From: an uncultured Prevotellaceae bacterium
Lineage (GTDB): Bacteria; Bacteroidota; Bacteroidia; Bacteroidales; Bacteroidaceae
NCBI GenBank assembly: GCA_947304115.1
Contig: CAMZAE010000002.1
Span: forward strand, 74,059-138,058
Direction: 5' to 3'
DNA: 64,000 bases
Shown here: positions 46,761 through 54,833 of the stretch, one piece after another
Layout: every line of letters starts with the position of its first letter
How positions within the stretch are numbered: position 1 is the stretch's first letter
The notes under the pieces: generated by a model
What the model was told of the DNA's origin: nothing
Database searches by the model: none
Seen by the model: the letters and a program-made list of their open reading frames with translations, nothing else
Program-made: the position numbers and the translations under genes

Positions 46761-49239
46761 TTTGAGTCTTTCGCGTCAGTTCCTCGTAAGTCTGTTCTGC
46801 GGATGGTATGATGGCAGGAAGATAAGTTACTTCGATATGCTTTGGCCTCATAAAACTACTGCCGCGCGGCAAAGCTTCGAAGGCGCCTTTTATGCAAACA
46901 GGCACAATAGGCACATCCAGTTCCTTTGCAAGTATTGCGAATGTCTTTTTGAATGGAACAGTCCCGCCGTCGTGGGTGCGTGCCCCTTCGGGGAAGATGA
47001 TGACACGATGCCCTTCCCTGAGCACTTTTGCAAGCTTCAGAATGGAGTTCTTCAGATTGGCACGTTCCATAACAATGACGTTGCTCTTTGCTGCCATGTT
47101 GCGGCGTGATTCACCTCGCACATGTTCCTCTGTGGCATAGAAGAAGTATTCGCCAAGTGTGCTCCATGGCAAACCGGCGAGTGCCAGTGGTCCGTCCATA
47201 AAACTTTGGTGGTTGGGTGCAAGAATGCAGGCACCTTTTGAGGGAATGTTCTTCTGGCCTTTTATCGTAAGACTGTTGTATAAACAGAATACCCCCTTGA
47301 AGATGCGCGAGACGATACGATAGGACAAGCCTGCCGTTGGCAAGGGCAGTTCGTCAATAGGGCTGAGAAGGAGCTGATGCCAGTCAACCTCCTCTGCTTC
47401 TATCTTAGTCTTCTCTGCTGCCACATGGCGTGCCAAAGCCTCTATATTAGGGAAGCCTGGCATCTCATCTACGCTGACAGAAGTCCCAAAGGTCTTTTCT
47501 ATGAAGTCCTGAAGGCTGACCTTGTCAAGGGAATCAAGGGCAAGGTCCGTCTCTATATGGTCGGCAGCATGTACCTTAACTCCTTTCTCCGACTCTATGA
47601 AGGCTTTAAGCAGGAGGTATTCCTCGAAGTCTGGCTCGGGCACCCGCTCGTGCTCCTTGCTCCTTGCCCCCTGCTCCTCTTTCAAGATAGCACCAAGCTT
47701 GTAGCGCTGCAATTTGTCGAGCCTCGTGCGAGGCAACTCGCCACGATAGACAAGTACATTCATTATCTTTTTATAGGCAGAGACAGTCATATTGTATGGT
47801 TCCAGCACCTCGCGTTTCAATGCTATGGCAATTTCGTCGTCGGCTTTGCTCATAGCCCACAATGGCTGGGGTACGATGATGGCACGAAGCATGTCACCGT
47901 CCTGTACAACTGCTGCTTCCTTGACAAACTTGTCGAACTTTTCAAGCTTGTATTCTATTTCGCTTGGCTGAACGTTCTTGCCGTTGCTCAGGACGATGAT
48001 TTCCTTCGTGCGGCCCGTAATAGTGATGCGTCCGACGGAATCGAAAGAAGCCAAATCACCAGTGTGCAGATAGCCGTCGCTGTCTATCACCTCCTGTGTC
48101 TCTTCGGGACGATTATAATAGCCTTTCATCAGGTTTGGCCCTTTCACGCATAGTTCGCCATTCACCAGTTTGCACTCAACGCCGGGGAGGGGCAAGCCAG
48201 AGCATCCGGGAATGTAATCGCCTGGGCGAGTAAAGGAAATGATAGGTGCCGTTTCGGTCATGCCATATCCTTCGAGGACATCAAGGCCGATGGCGCGCAA
48301 GCCTTCGCCAATCTCTTTGTCCAAGGCAGCACCTCCGCTGACACAATAGTCGATGTGTCCGCCCATCTTTTCCCTTACAGAACGAAACACAAGACGGCTG
48401 AGCCACCTGCACTTCAAGGTACTGCATATTGCGAAAAGCATACGGCCGGCAGCCGATTCGTCAATTTTCTTTTTTATGCCGACATAAAGCGTCTGCCAAA
48501 GACGTGGCACGCCAATCATAATGCCCACCTGCCCGCGCTGAAGTGTGTCCATGATGTCCGGACCAGAGAGAGAAGGACTGATGGCAATGCCGCCTCCCAT
48601 GTATAGCGGAGCAATGAGGGAACCCATCAAAGGCAACACGTGATGCAGCGGCAATAAGACAAGTGCGCGTCGCTTGTCGGTGAAAATGGGAACGTCGTAA
48701 GAGACGCTGTGTACATTAGCTTTCAGGTTGGCATAACTGAGCATGACGCCCTTCGGAGAGCCGGTCGTGCCAGAGGTGTAGATAATGACTGCCGTATCAT
48801 CGTTGTCCGGTTCGCTGAGAGCTGACCAAGGAAGAAAGGAGCAGGGCTGTTCGTTTTTTGACGAGAGGCATTCATAATCGTCGATAATGAAGATGTCTGG
48901 AAGAGTCCCTCCTCCTTTGGGGTGGGTTAGGCTGAGGCTTTCTCTCAGCACCGCTTCCCTTTCTCTCGACACCCATACAGCATCAGGTTTGCAGTCGTTT
49001 AGGATATAGGCCACATCGCTTGCTGTGCTTGAAGCATCCACAGGGACAGCGATGCCTTCGTTCATCCAGACAGAGAAGAATGCATATGCCCAGCCCTCTC
49101 TGTTCTCGCTGAAAATCACCGTTTTTGTCTCTTTGCCCTTTGGCGTCTTTTGTGCGAACTCCGCCACACGCTGCAGGAACTCACTATATGTCACATAATG
49201 TTCGCCGGCAATGATGGCTATTTTGTTCAGGTCAATCAT
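46735..49239 (-). CDS. Fusion of AMP-forming acyl ligase, acyl carrier domain and PlsC acyltransferase
   Basis: An 834-aa three-part protein. Residues 1-520 are an AMP-binding acyl ligase (VIIYTSGTTGSPKGVMLSYANL; VLEGYGMTETAPIISF; DGYLHTGDLASFD; GRTKEIIVLSNGKNVQPSEIE). Then a carrier domain with the phosphopantetheine site LALDSLDKVSL, and a PlsC/1-acylglycerol-phosphate acyltransferase (ILAPNHQSFMDG with NHxxxxD; VIIFPEGARTHDGG). It resembles Aas, which reacylates lysophospholipids, but Aas has acyltransferase first and no carrier, so this is a different order. It should activate a fatty acid, load it on its own carrier and pass it to a lipid. Class A and B repeats add short peptides in linker regions. 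Start chosen at MIDLNKIAI after the -7 box at 49269-49276. Confidence 0.88.
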   Translation of the reverse strand: MIDLNKIAIIAGEHYVTYSEFLQRVAEFAQKTPKGKETKTVIFSENREGWAYAFFSVWMNEGIAVPVDASSTASDVAYILNDCKPDAVWVSREREAVLRESLSLTHPKGGGTLPDIFIIDDYECLSSKNEQPCSFLPWSALSEPDNDDTAVIIYTSGTTGSPKGVMLSYANLKANVHSVSYDVPIFTDKRRALVLLPLHHVLPLMGSLIAPLYMGGGIAISPSLSGPDIMDTLQRGQVGIMIGVPRLWQTLYVGIKKKIDESAAGRMLFAICSTLKCRWLSRLVFRSVREKMGGHIDYCVSGGAALDKEIGEGLRAIGLDVLEGYGMTETAPIISFTRPGDYIPGCSGLPLPGVECKLVNGELCVKGPNLMKGYYNRPEETQEVIDSDGYLHTGDLASFDSVGRITITGRTKEIIVLSNGKNVQPSEIEYKLEKFDKFVKEAAVVQDGDMLRAIIVPQPLWAMSKADDEIAIALKREVLEPYNMTVSAYKKIMNVLVYRGELPRTRLDKLQRYKLGAILKEEQGARSKEHERVPEPDFEEYLLLKAFIESEKGVKVHAADHIETDLALDSLDKVSLQDFIEKTFGTSVSVDEMPGFPNIEALARHVAAEKTKIEAEEVDWHQLLLSPIDELPLPTAGLSYRIVSRIFKGVFCLYNSLTIKGQKNIPSKGACILAPNHQSFMDGPLALAGLPWSTLGEYFFYATEEHVRGESRRNMAAKSNVIVMERANLKNSILKLAKVLREGHRVIIFPEGARTHDGGTVPFKKTFAILAKELDVPIVPVCIKGAFEALPRGSSFMRPKHIEVTYLPAIIPSAEQTYEELTRKTQNAIEDVLA
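47645..47683. repeat. Class A element in frame in the acyl-ligase fusion gene
   Basis: On the minus strand GAGCAGGGGGCAAGGAGC followed by AAGGAGC encodes EEQGARSKEHE in the linker before the carrier domain. It shares 24 identical bases with the copy in the SNF2 gene, though read in a different frame. Confidence 0.75.
48902..48945 (-). repeat. Class B element in frame in the acyl-ligase fusion gene
   Basis: On the minus strand AAGCCTCAGCCTAACCC followed by ACCCCAAAGGAGGAGGGACT encodes SLSLTHPKGGGT in the N-terminal ligase domain. Confidence 0.7.
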
Positions 49240-49268
49240 AATATAATATATATGTGTGTGTCTGGGTG

Positions 49269-49276
49269 CAAAGATA
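49269..49276 (-). promoter_or_regulatory. -7 box for the acyl-ligase fusion gene
   Basis: TATCTTTG on the minus strand, 30 nt before the start at 49239. It stands back to back with the SNF2 gene promoter. Confidence 0.55.
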
Positions 49277-49319
49277 CGAAAAATCTTCATTCTTCTTTCT
49301 TCATTCTTCATATTTTTTG

Positions 49320-49327
49320 TATCTTTG
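49320..49327 (+). promoter_or_regulatory. -7 box for the SNF2 gene
   Basis: TATCTTTG ends 15 nt before the ATG at 49343, which fixes the start downstream of the longer open frame. Confidence 0.55.
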
Positions 49328-49342
49328 CAAAAAAAGCAAACA

Positions 49343-51604
49343 ATGGAAAACAATCAAAGCTCTCAGCGACGGCTGAGCAATATCATAAAGCCCGCCGAGA
49401 TGGGACTTGAGGAGTGGCAGGTGGCACTAAGAAGGCAGCAGGCACAGCATGAACATTTTGCCATCAGTGAACCAAACGAACAGTTCTGTCCAGGAGAATA
49501 CTGTGTCCGCAATCCTAGGTCGCGCCGTCAATACAAGGTGATATACAGGGGTGCCTATAGTCCTTGGAACTATTGCTCGTGCCCAGATTTCAGGACATCC
49601 GGGCTTGGAACATGCAAACATGTTGAAGGTGTCAAGCTATGGTTGCAGGCTGAAGGCAAAGAGGTACATCGGGAAGAACCCGAATACACATCTATATATA
49701 TGGATTATCATGGCGAGCGGAGCATTCGGATTCGTATAGGAGAGAGCCACCGCAAGGAACTTGCTGCGCTGGCACAGAATTACTTCGACCAGGCATTTGT
49801 CCTTCGCCCTGATGCATATGCACGCTTCGATACGTTCATCGAGAAGGCACGAAGCATCGAGCCATCCTTCCGTTGCTATCCAGATGCCTTGGAAGAAGTG
49901 ATTAGCCAGCGCGAGCGACTGCAAAGGGCAACTCTCATGGAACGTGTCTATACGGATGAAGCCCTGGATGCCTTGCTCACAACGAAACTCTATCCTTATC
50001 AGAAAGAAGGTGTGCGCTTTGCTGTCAAAGCAGGGAAAGCCATCATTGCCGATGAAATGGGACTTGGAAAGACAGTGCAGGCCATCTGTTGTGCAGAGAT
50101 ATACCTTCGCGAAAAGATGGCAGAAAGCGTGCTTATCGTATGCCCCACCTCGCTAAAGTATCAATGGAAACGGGAAATAGAGAGATTTACAGACGCAGGG
50201 GGCAAGGAGCAAGGAGCAAAGGAAGTGCTTATTGTGGAAGGCTATGCCTCCAAACGGCTTGAACTCTACAAGGCTCCTGTGTCTTATAAAATTGTCTCTT
50301 ATCAGTCTTTGGCCAACGACATCAAGGCACTTGATCGCCTCTCCACCGATGTGCTAATCATAGACGAAGTGCAGCGGCTCAAGAACTGGAACACACAATT
50401 GGCGCAGGCTGTCCGCCGAATCGACGCTCACTACAGCATCCTGCTTTCCGGCACACCACTTGAGAACAAGCTTGACGAACTCGTATCCATCGTACAGCTT
50501 GCCAATCCATATTGTCTTGCACCGCTCTATCGCTTCCGTTACGACCATATCATCACCGACCAAGCCTCCGGAAAAGCCATCGGCTACAAGAACCTTAATG
50601 ATATCAAGGACCGCCTGAAAGACACACTCATCAGGCGGACGAAGCAGAGTGTGCAACTGCAACTGCCGAAGAGAACCGACCAGTTCCTCATCGTTCCCAT
50701 GACACCAGAGCAAATTAGCAGGCACGAGGAACTGCGGAATGCCGTTGCACGATTGGTGAGCAAATGGTCGCGAGCGGGCAATCTCAGCGAGGAAGAACGA
50801 CGACGCTTGCTGCTTATGCTTGGACAGATGCGAATGCTTGCCGACAGCACATTCATCATCGACCAGGACAAGGATAACCGGCACGACGTAAAGGTCGGCG
50901 AAGTAATGAACATTCTCGACGATGCCTTGAACGGCGGCACGGCAAAGATTGTCGTTTTCAGCGAATGGGAACGCATGGCACGGGTGGTAGCGATGGAACT
51001 TGACGTACGTGGCATCCATTATGAGTTCTTGCATGGCAGTGTGCCAGCACAGAAGCGGAGCGAACTCATTGAGCGCTTCACAAACGAGCACGACTGCCGC
51101 ATTTTCCTATCTACCGACGCAGGTTCCACAGGACTCAACCTACAGGTTGCCAGCATCCTCATCAACCTCGACCTCCCTTGGAACCCAGCCGTATTGGAGC
51201 AACGCATCGGGCGCATCTACCGTATCGGGCAGGAAGTGCCCGTCCAGGTGCTGAGCCTCGTCTCGAAGGACTCCATTGAGGAAGGTATGATTGACCGCTT
51301 GAAATTCAAGCAATCGATGTTTGAAGGCGCACTCGACGGCGGCGACGACACCATCTTCCTCAGCGACGACAAGTTCAGGAGCTTTATGAGCAGCCTTTCT
51401 GCCCCCCTCCTTCTCTCCCGAGGGGAAGAGAACAGCCCTAAAGACTTTGAAGAACACGAGAACCCGGAAGTCTCCCCTCGGGGAGATTCAGAAGGGGCTG
51501 TCGCTACCTTCCTTTCCTCCCTCCGGGACATACTCCAGTCGCCCGAGAAGACAAGGCAACTCGCAGACGCCATCACAAGAATACTGAACCAAGACACCCT
51601 CTAA
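49343..51604 (+). CDS. SWIM-domain SNF2-family DNA helicase/translocase
   Basis: A 753-aa protein. A SWIM zinc finger (CSCPDFRTSGLGTCKH, about 78-93) precedes a SNF2 motor: ADEMGLGKTVQAICC (motif I), VLIVCPTSLKYQW, VLIIDEVQRLKN (motif II with DEVQ instead of DEAH), LLSGTPLENKLDELVSIV, and the C-terminal helicase half ending STDAGSTGLNLQVASILINLDLPWNPAVLEQRIGRIYRIGQ. Three small repeats are read in frame: class A near residue 285 and a class B pair near 687-720. It moves along double-stranded DNA using ATP. It sits just upstream of a restriction-modification pair, but has its own promoter. Confidence 0.93.
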   Translation: MENNQSSQRRLSNIIKPAEMGLEEWQVALRRQQAQHEHFAISEPNEQFCPGEYCVRNPRSRRQYKVIYRGAYSPWNYCSCPDFRTSGLGTCKHVEGVKLWLQAEGKEVHREEPEYTSIYMDYHGERSIRIRIGESHRKELAALAQNYFDQAFVLRPDAYARFDTFIEKARSIEPSFRCYPDALEEVISQRERLQRATLMERVYTDEALDALLTTKLYPYQKEGVRFAVKAGKAIIADEMGLGKTVQAICCAEIYLREKMAESVLIVCPTSLKYQWKREIERFTDAGGKEQGAKEVLIVEGYASKRLELYKAPVSYKIVSYQSLANDIKALDRLSTDVLIIDEVQRLKNWNTQLAQAVRRIDAHYSILLSGTPLENKLDELVSIVQLANPYCLAPLYRFRYDHIITDQASGKAIGYKNLNDIKDRLKDTLIRRTKQSVQLQLPKRTDQFLIVPMTPEQISRHEELRNAVARLVSKWSRAGNLSEEERRRLLLMLGQMRMLADSTFIIDQDKDNRHDVKVGEVMNILDDALNGGTAKIVVFSEWERMARVVAMELDVRGIHYEFLHGSVPAQKRSELIERFTNEHDCRIFLSTDAGSTGLNLQVASILINLDLPWNPAVLEQRIGRIYRIGQEVPVQVLSLVSKDSIEEGMIDRLKFKQSMFEGALDGGDDTIFLSDDKFRSFMSSLSAPLLLSRGEENSPKDFEEHENPEVSPRGDSEGAVATFLSSLRDILQSPEKTRQLADAITRILNQDTL
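50194..50224 (+). repeat. Class A element in frame in the SNF2 gene
   Basis: GCAGGGGGCAAGGAGC followed by AAGGAGCAAAGG encodes AGGKEQGAKE between two conserved helicase segments (EIERFTDA and VLIVEGYAS). Confidence 0.75.
51401..51503. repeat. Inverted pair of class B elements in frame in the SNF2 gene
   Basis: 51401-51436 and 51467-51503 both hold CAGCC-CTTCTG and CTCCC-GAGGGGA motifs, on opposite strands. They encode LLLSRGEENSP and EVSPRGDSEGA, in the poorly conserved C-terminal part of the protein. Confidence 0.7.
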
Positions 51605-51665
51605 GAAATATCACTACGATGCTATTCCAAAAGAATAACGAGACAAATAAAAAAACAAATTTGCC

Positions 51666-51695
51666 TTTGCGTTATACGATATTTTTGTAAATTTG
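51666..51695 (+). promoter_or_regulatory. Promoter of the restriction-modification operon
   Basis: TTTG at 51666-51669, 18 nt, TAAATTTG at 51688-51695, about 30 nt before the endonuclease start. Confidence 0.65.
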
Positions 51696-51724
51696 CAACA
51701 TTAGAACACTAAAAACTTTATATA

Positions 51725-52612
51725 ATGTTTACGCAATACGCAGAATCACAGTATAGAGCATATAACGAGGCTTTTGCATTCTTCAAGCAAAATCCTCAAC
51801 GATTGATTGAGGCTGAGAAGTTTGTCATGGATGAGATTATTCATTTCATTGACATACATCAGCCAGAGATTAAACGCGATTATGACGAAGCGTCCTATCT
51901 TTATTCTTTTTGGAAGAATTATCCACCACTTGACCGAGGCAGAGCGCCGAAAGGTGACCAGTATCCTTGGATTGAAGTCGGAGAACAGGTCTTTGGAAAT
52001 AAACTCCAGCGCCACTTCAATGCCAATTTCTCTGTAAAGGATTCTGGTTTGCCGTCTGGAGCCGATGACCGTTGCATCATATCAAGCGAACGCATCCGGC
52101 AGATACTTGGAATAACGGATTCCGTTTGGGTGTTCATTGATATTAAAACTGAAGGACCGAGAGACGAATCAGACCACGCTGTCATGTCGCCATACCAGAT
52201 TTCAGGCTCTGGAAACTGGATAAAGATAGAGGACGGCATGAAGAATAATCCAATCAAAGCAGAAGGAAGAATTGCCACTCATGATTTTTTCTGCTCACTC
52301 TCACCTATCTATGTGCTGAGTGACGGAACGGTTGCGCCACTTCTGACTTTCGTTATCAAGCCGGTTTATGAAATGGTGAAAGAACCAGGAACAGAAAAGA
52401 CAATTGGTCAGCCTCTATCCAAGATAAAGTTGGCAAGTATTCCTAACGGTATATTGCTGACGAAGAATCCAAACTACAACAAGAAATATCCTGGCCTTTT
52501 CTTTCCGGGCAAAGACGACCAATCCAAAGACAGGCGCAAGATGCGTGCCCGTATATCTTTCAGCCTATTAAGGGAAATTGCAGACTGGAGAATCAATGAA
52601 ATTGAAGTATAA
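51725..52612 (+). CDS. BglI-like type II restriction endonuclease
   Basis: A 295-aa protein matching, from memory, the BglI enzyme of Bacillus (about 299 aa): FWKNYPPLDRGRAPKGDQYPWIEVGEQVFGNKL (62-94), SPYQISGSGNWIKIEDG, PIYVLSDGTVAPLLTFVIKPVYEM and KIKLASIPNG. The active-site residues Asp116, Asp142 and Lys144 of BglI correspond to Asp114 (GADDR), Asp139 and Lys141 (VFIDIKTEGPRD). BglI cuts GCCNNNNNGGC, so this enzyme probably recognises the same or a close site. The gene is visibly more AT-rich than its neighbours, as expected for an acquired module. The methylase follows after 5 nt. Confidence 0.92.
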   Translation: MFTQYAESQYRAYNEAFAFFKQNPQRLIEAEKFVMDEIIHFIDIHQPEIKRDYDEASYLYSFWKNYPPLDRGRAPKGDQYPWIEVGEQVFGNKLQRHFNANFSVKDSGLPSGADDRCIISSERIRQILGITDSVWVFIDIKTEGPRDESDHAVMSPYQISGSGNWIKIEDGMKNNPIKAEGRIATHDFFCSLSPIYVLSDGTVAPLLTFVIKPVYEMVKEPGTEKTIGQPLSKIKLASIPNGILLTKNPNYNKKYPGLFFPGKDDQSKDRRKMRARISFSLLREIADWRINEIEV

Positions 52613-52617
52613 TAACC

Positions 52618-53559
52618 ATGTTAGAGCCAAACGAAATATATTGTGGAGATTCCCGTGAACTCCTGAAACAAATCGAGCCTAATTCGCTTGCTTTGTCATT
52701 TTGGTCGCCTCCTTACTTCCTTGGCAAGGACTATGAGCAAGGCGTGACATACGAACAATGGCAGGATATGCTCAAGGAAGTTATCACTTTGCATTATGAC
52801 ATCCTCAAACCTGGCGGCTTCATGGTAATAAACATTGCTGACATCCTGGCATTCCAAGACGAAAGGATGCCGCGCATACAGGCCGACAATCCTTCAAACA
52901 AGAAATGCTCCGTAACGCGCGAAATGGTTATGGAAGCAAAAAGACTCCATCCTGAGTATAATCGAGACCAACTGGCCGCATACCTCCATTGCAGCGAACA
53001 GACTGTTGACAGAAGACTTAACGGGAATAATATCCGTGGTGGAAAACATGCAGTGGGAACTCATGTAAAACTTGTAGGAGGTCAACTTGAAGAATATGCT
53101 TACCAGGCAGGCCTTTATCTCTATGACAAACGAATTTGGCAGAAAGACCCAGCTTGGGCTAATAGCAAATGGACGACAAGCACCCTAAAGGCAGTTAGCG
53201 AGACGGAAGACCTCTATGTCTTCTGGAAGCCAGGCGATTATGTGGTGAACAGGGACCGCCTTACGCCTTACGAATGGAAAGAATGGGGACTCCGACAGGT
53301 TTGGACGATTCCGAGTGTCCGCGCAAATGATATACATCAAGCAATGTTCCCCATAGAATTGGCATATCGTGTCATAAAGCTCTATACTGACGAGGGTGAC
53401 ATCGTGCTCGACCCATTCCTTGGAAGCGGGACAACTGCTCTTGCTGCGATTGAAGCCAACAGGAATTACATCGGAATTGAACTGATGGAACAATATGCGG
53501 ACTTGGCACGAAAAAGAGTAAAAGCAGAACTTTATGCCCCCAAATTTGCATTCGCGTAA
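52618..53559 (+). CDS. DNA methyltransferase of the BglI-like system
   Basis: A 313-aa beta-class methyltransferase: motif IV SFWSPPYFLGKDYEQG (27-42) comes first and motif I VLDPFLGSGTTALAAIEANRNYIGIEL (about 267-293) comes last. SPPY is typical of N4-cytosine methylation, which suits a GC-rich target, but N6-adenine cannot be excluded. Between them is a region with VTREMVMEAKRLHPEYNRDQLAAYLHCSEQTVDRRLNG, which looks like a helix-turn-helix and may read the target or its own operator. It follows the endonuclease in one operon with no separate controller gene. Confidence 0.9.
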   Translation: MLEPNEIYCGDSRELLKQIEPNSLALSFWSPPYFLGKDYEQGVTYEQWQDMLKEVITLHYDILKPGGFMVINIADILAFQDERMPRIQADNPSNKKCSVTREMVMEAKRLHPEYNRDQLAAYLHCSEQTVDRRLNGNNIRGGKHAVGTHVKLVGGQLEEYAYQAGLYLYDKRIWQKDPAWANSKWTTSTLKAVSETEDLYVFWKPGDYVVNRDRLTPYEWKEWGLRQVWTIPSVRANDIHQAMFPIELAYRVIKLYTDEGDIVLDPFLGSGTTALAAIEANRNYIGIELMEQYADLARKRVKAELYAPKFAFA

Positions 53560-53604
53560 GGACTTCTATGTTGCAACAACAAGACTTTCATTGAATATAA
53601 AACT

Positions 53605-54657
53605 ATGAACCATAAAATCCTCATTACCGGTGCCAGCGGTTTCATTGGCAGTTTTATCGTAGAGGAAGCTTTGAAGCGGGGCTTCGAGACGTGGGCGGGT
53701 GTTCGAGGCACGAGCAGCCGCAAATACTTACAGGACGAGCGCATCCACTTTGCACAACTCGATATGCAGCATCCGGGGGAACTTCAAAAGCAACTCCTCG
53801 CTTATAAGGCTGAGATGGGCGGAGAGGGATGGGATTATGTCATCCATGCTGCTGGAGCTACGAAGTGCCTGCATCGTGAAGACTTCTTCCGTACTAATAC
53901 CAATGGCACAAAGAACCTTATTGATGCCCTTCTGGAGGCAGACATGGTGCCTCGCCGCTTTGTGTTCCTGAGCAGCCTTAGCATCTTCGGTGCCATTCGT
54001 GAGCAGCCTGTCCGAAAGCCCACAGATGACAATCCTTGGGTGTATGCGCCTATCCTGCTCTCTGACAAGCCCAAGCCCAACACCGCTTACGGAGAGAGCA
54101 AGCTGGCCGCCGAGCACTACCTCACTGAGCAGAAGGACTTCCCCTATACCATTCTGCGACCGACGGGTGTATATGGGCCTCGTGAACGTGACTACTTCCT
54201 TATGGCACAGAGCATTAAGCAGCACATTGACATTGCCGCAGGCCTTACGCCGCAGGAGATTACCTTTGTCTATGTCCTCGATGTGGTTCAGGCGGTCTTC
54301 AAGAGTATGGAAGCACCGAAAGCAGAGGGCAAAGCCTACTTCCTGAGTGACGGGCATGTCTATAACAGCCGCCGGTACAGCGACCTCGTGCAGCAACATC
54401 TGGGCAATCCCTGGGTACTGCATCTGAAGCTGCCACTTTGCCTGTTGAGAGCCGTCTGTTGGGTAAGCGGAAAGATAAGCCGACTGACCGGCAAGATGAA
54501 TGCCTTGAACGACGACAAGTTCCACATCCTCTCGCAACGCAACTGGCAGTGCGAGATAGAGCCTGCCATCGCCGACTTCGGCTACGCTCCGCAATGGACT
54601 CTCGAGCAAGGCGTAGAAGCCAGCATCCTCTGGTATCGTCAGGAAGGCTGGCTATAG
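53605..54657 (+). CDS. NAD-dependent epimerase/dehydratase (extended SDR)
   Basis: A 350-aa oxidoreductase with the NAD-binding start ILITGASGFIGSFIVEEALKRG, VIHAAGATKCLHREDFFRTNTNGTKNLIDAL, SSLSIFG (catalytic Ser), and AYGESKLAAE, which contains the YxxxK pair. RPTGVYGPRERDYF follows. It resembles the 3-beta-HSD/dihydroflavonol-reductase-like branch found in Bacteroidetes. The substrate is unknown. It sits 45 nt after the methylase without a clear promoter. Confidence 0.88.
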   Translation: MNHKILITGASGFIGSFIVEEALKRGFETWAGVRGTSSRKYLQDERIHFAQLDMQHPGELQKQLLAYKAEMGGEGWDYVIHAAGATKCLHREDFFRTNTNGTKNLIDALLEADMVPRRFVFLSSLSIFGAIREQPVRKPTDDNPWVYAPILLSDKPKPNTAYGESKLAAEHYLTEQKDFPYTILRPTGVYGPRERDYFLMAQSIKQHIDIAAGLTPQEITFVYVLDVVQAVFKSMEAPKAEGKAYFLSDGHVYNSRRYSDLVQQHLGNPWVLHLKLPLCLLRAVCWVSGKISRLTGKMNALNDDKFHILSQRNWQCEIEPAIADFGYAPQWTLEQGVEASILWYRQEGWL

Positions 54658-54693
54658 AGGTGGATGATTGTTTAGAAATAAAGGTTTATTTCT

Positions 54694-54724
54694 TTTGTAT
54701 TTTGTTTACTTATTCGTACCTTTG
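54694..54724 (+). promoter_or_regulatory. -33/-7 promoter for carB
   Basis: TTTG at 54694-54697, 19 nt, TACCTTTG at 54717-54724. A leader of about 105 nt follows before the ATG at 54834; I see no known riboswitch in it. Confidence 0.75.
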
Positions 54725-54833
54725 CAGGGGAAATCCTTAAATGGTTTTCTCATGCCCATCGTGGAAGCAGAAAAGCGTCTGTGACACAGCGGCTTAATTT
54801 GCAAGATGACAATAACAATAACAGATAATTATT

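Noticed and set aside
54725..54833. Possible riboswitch or attenuator before carB
   Set aside because: No stable hairpin pair with a T-run or known aptamer pattern could be seen in the leader.
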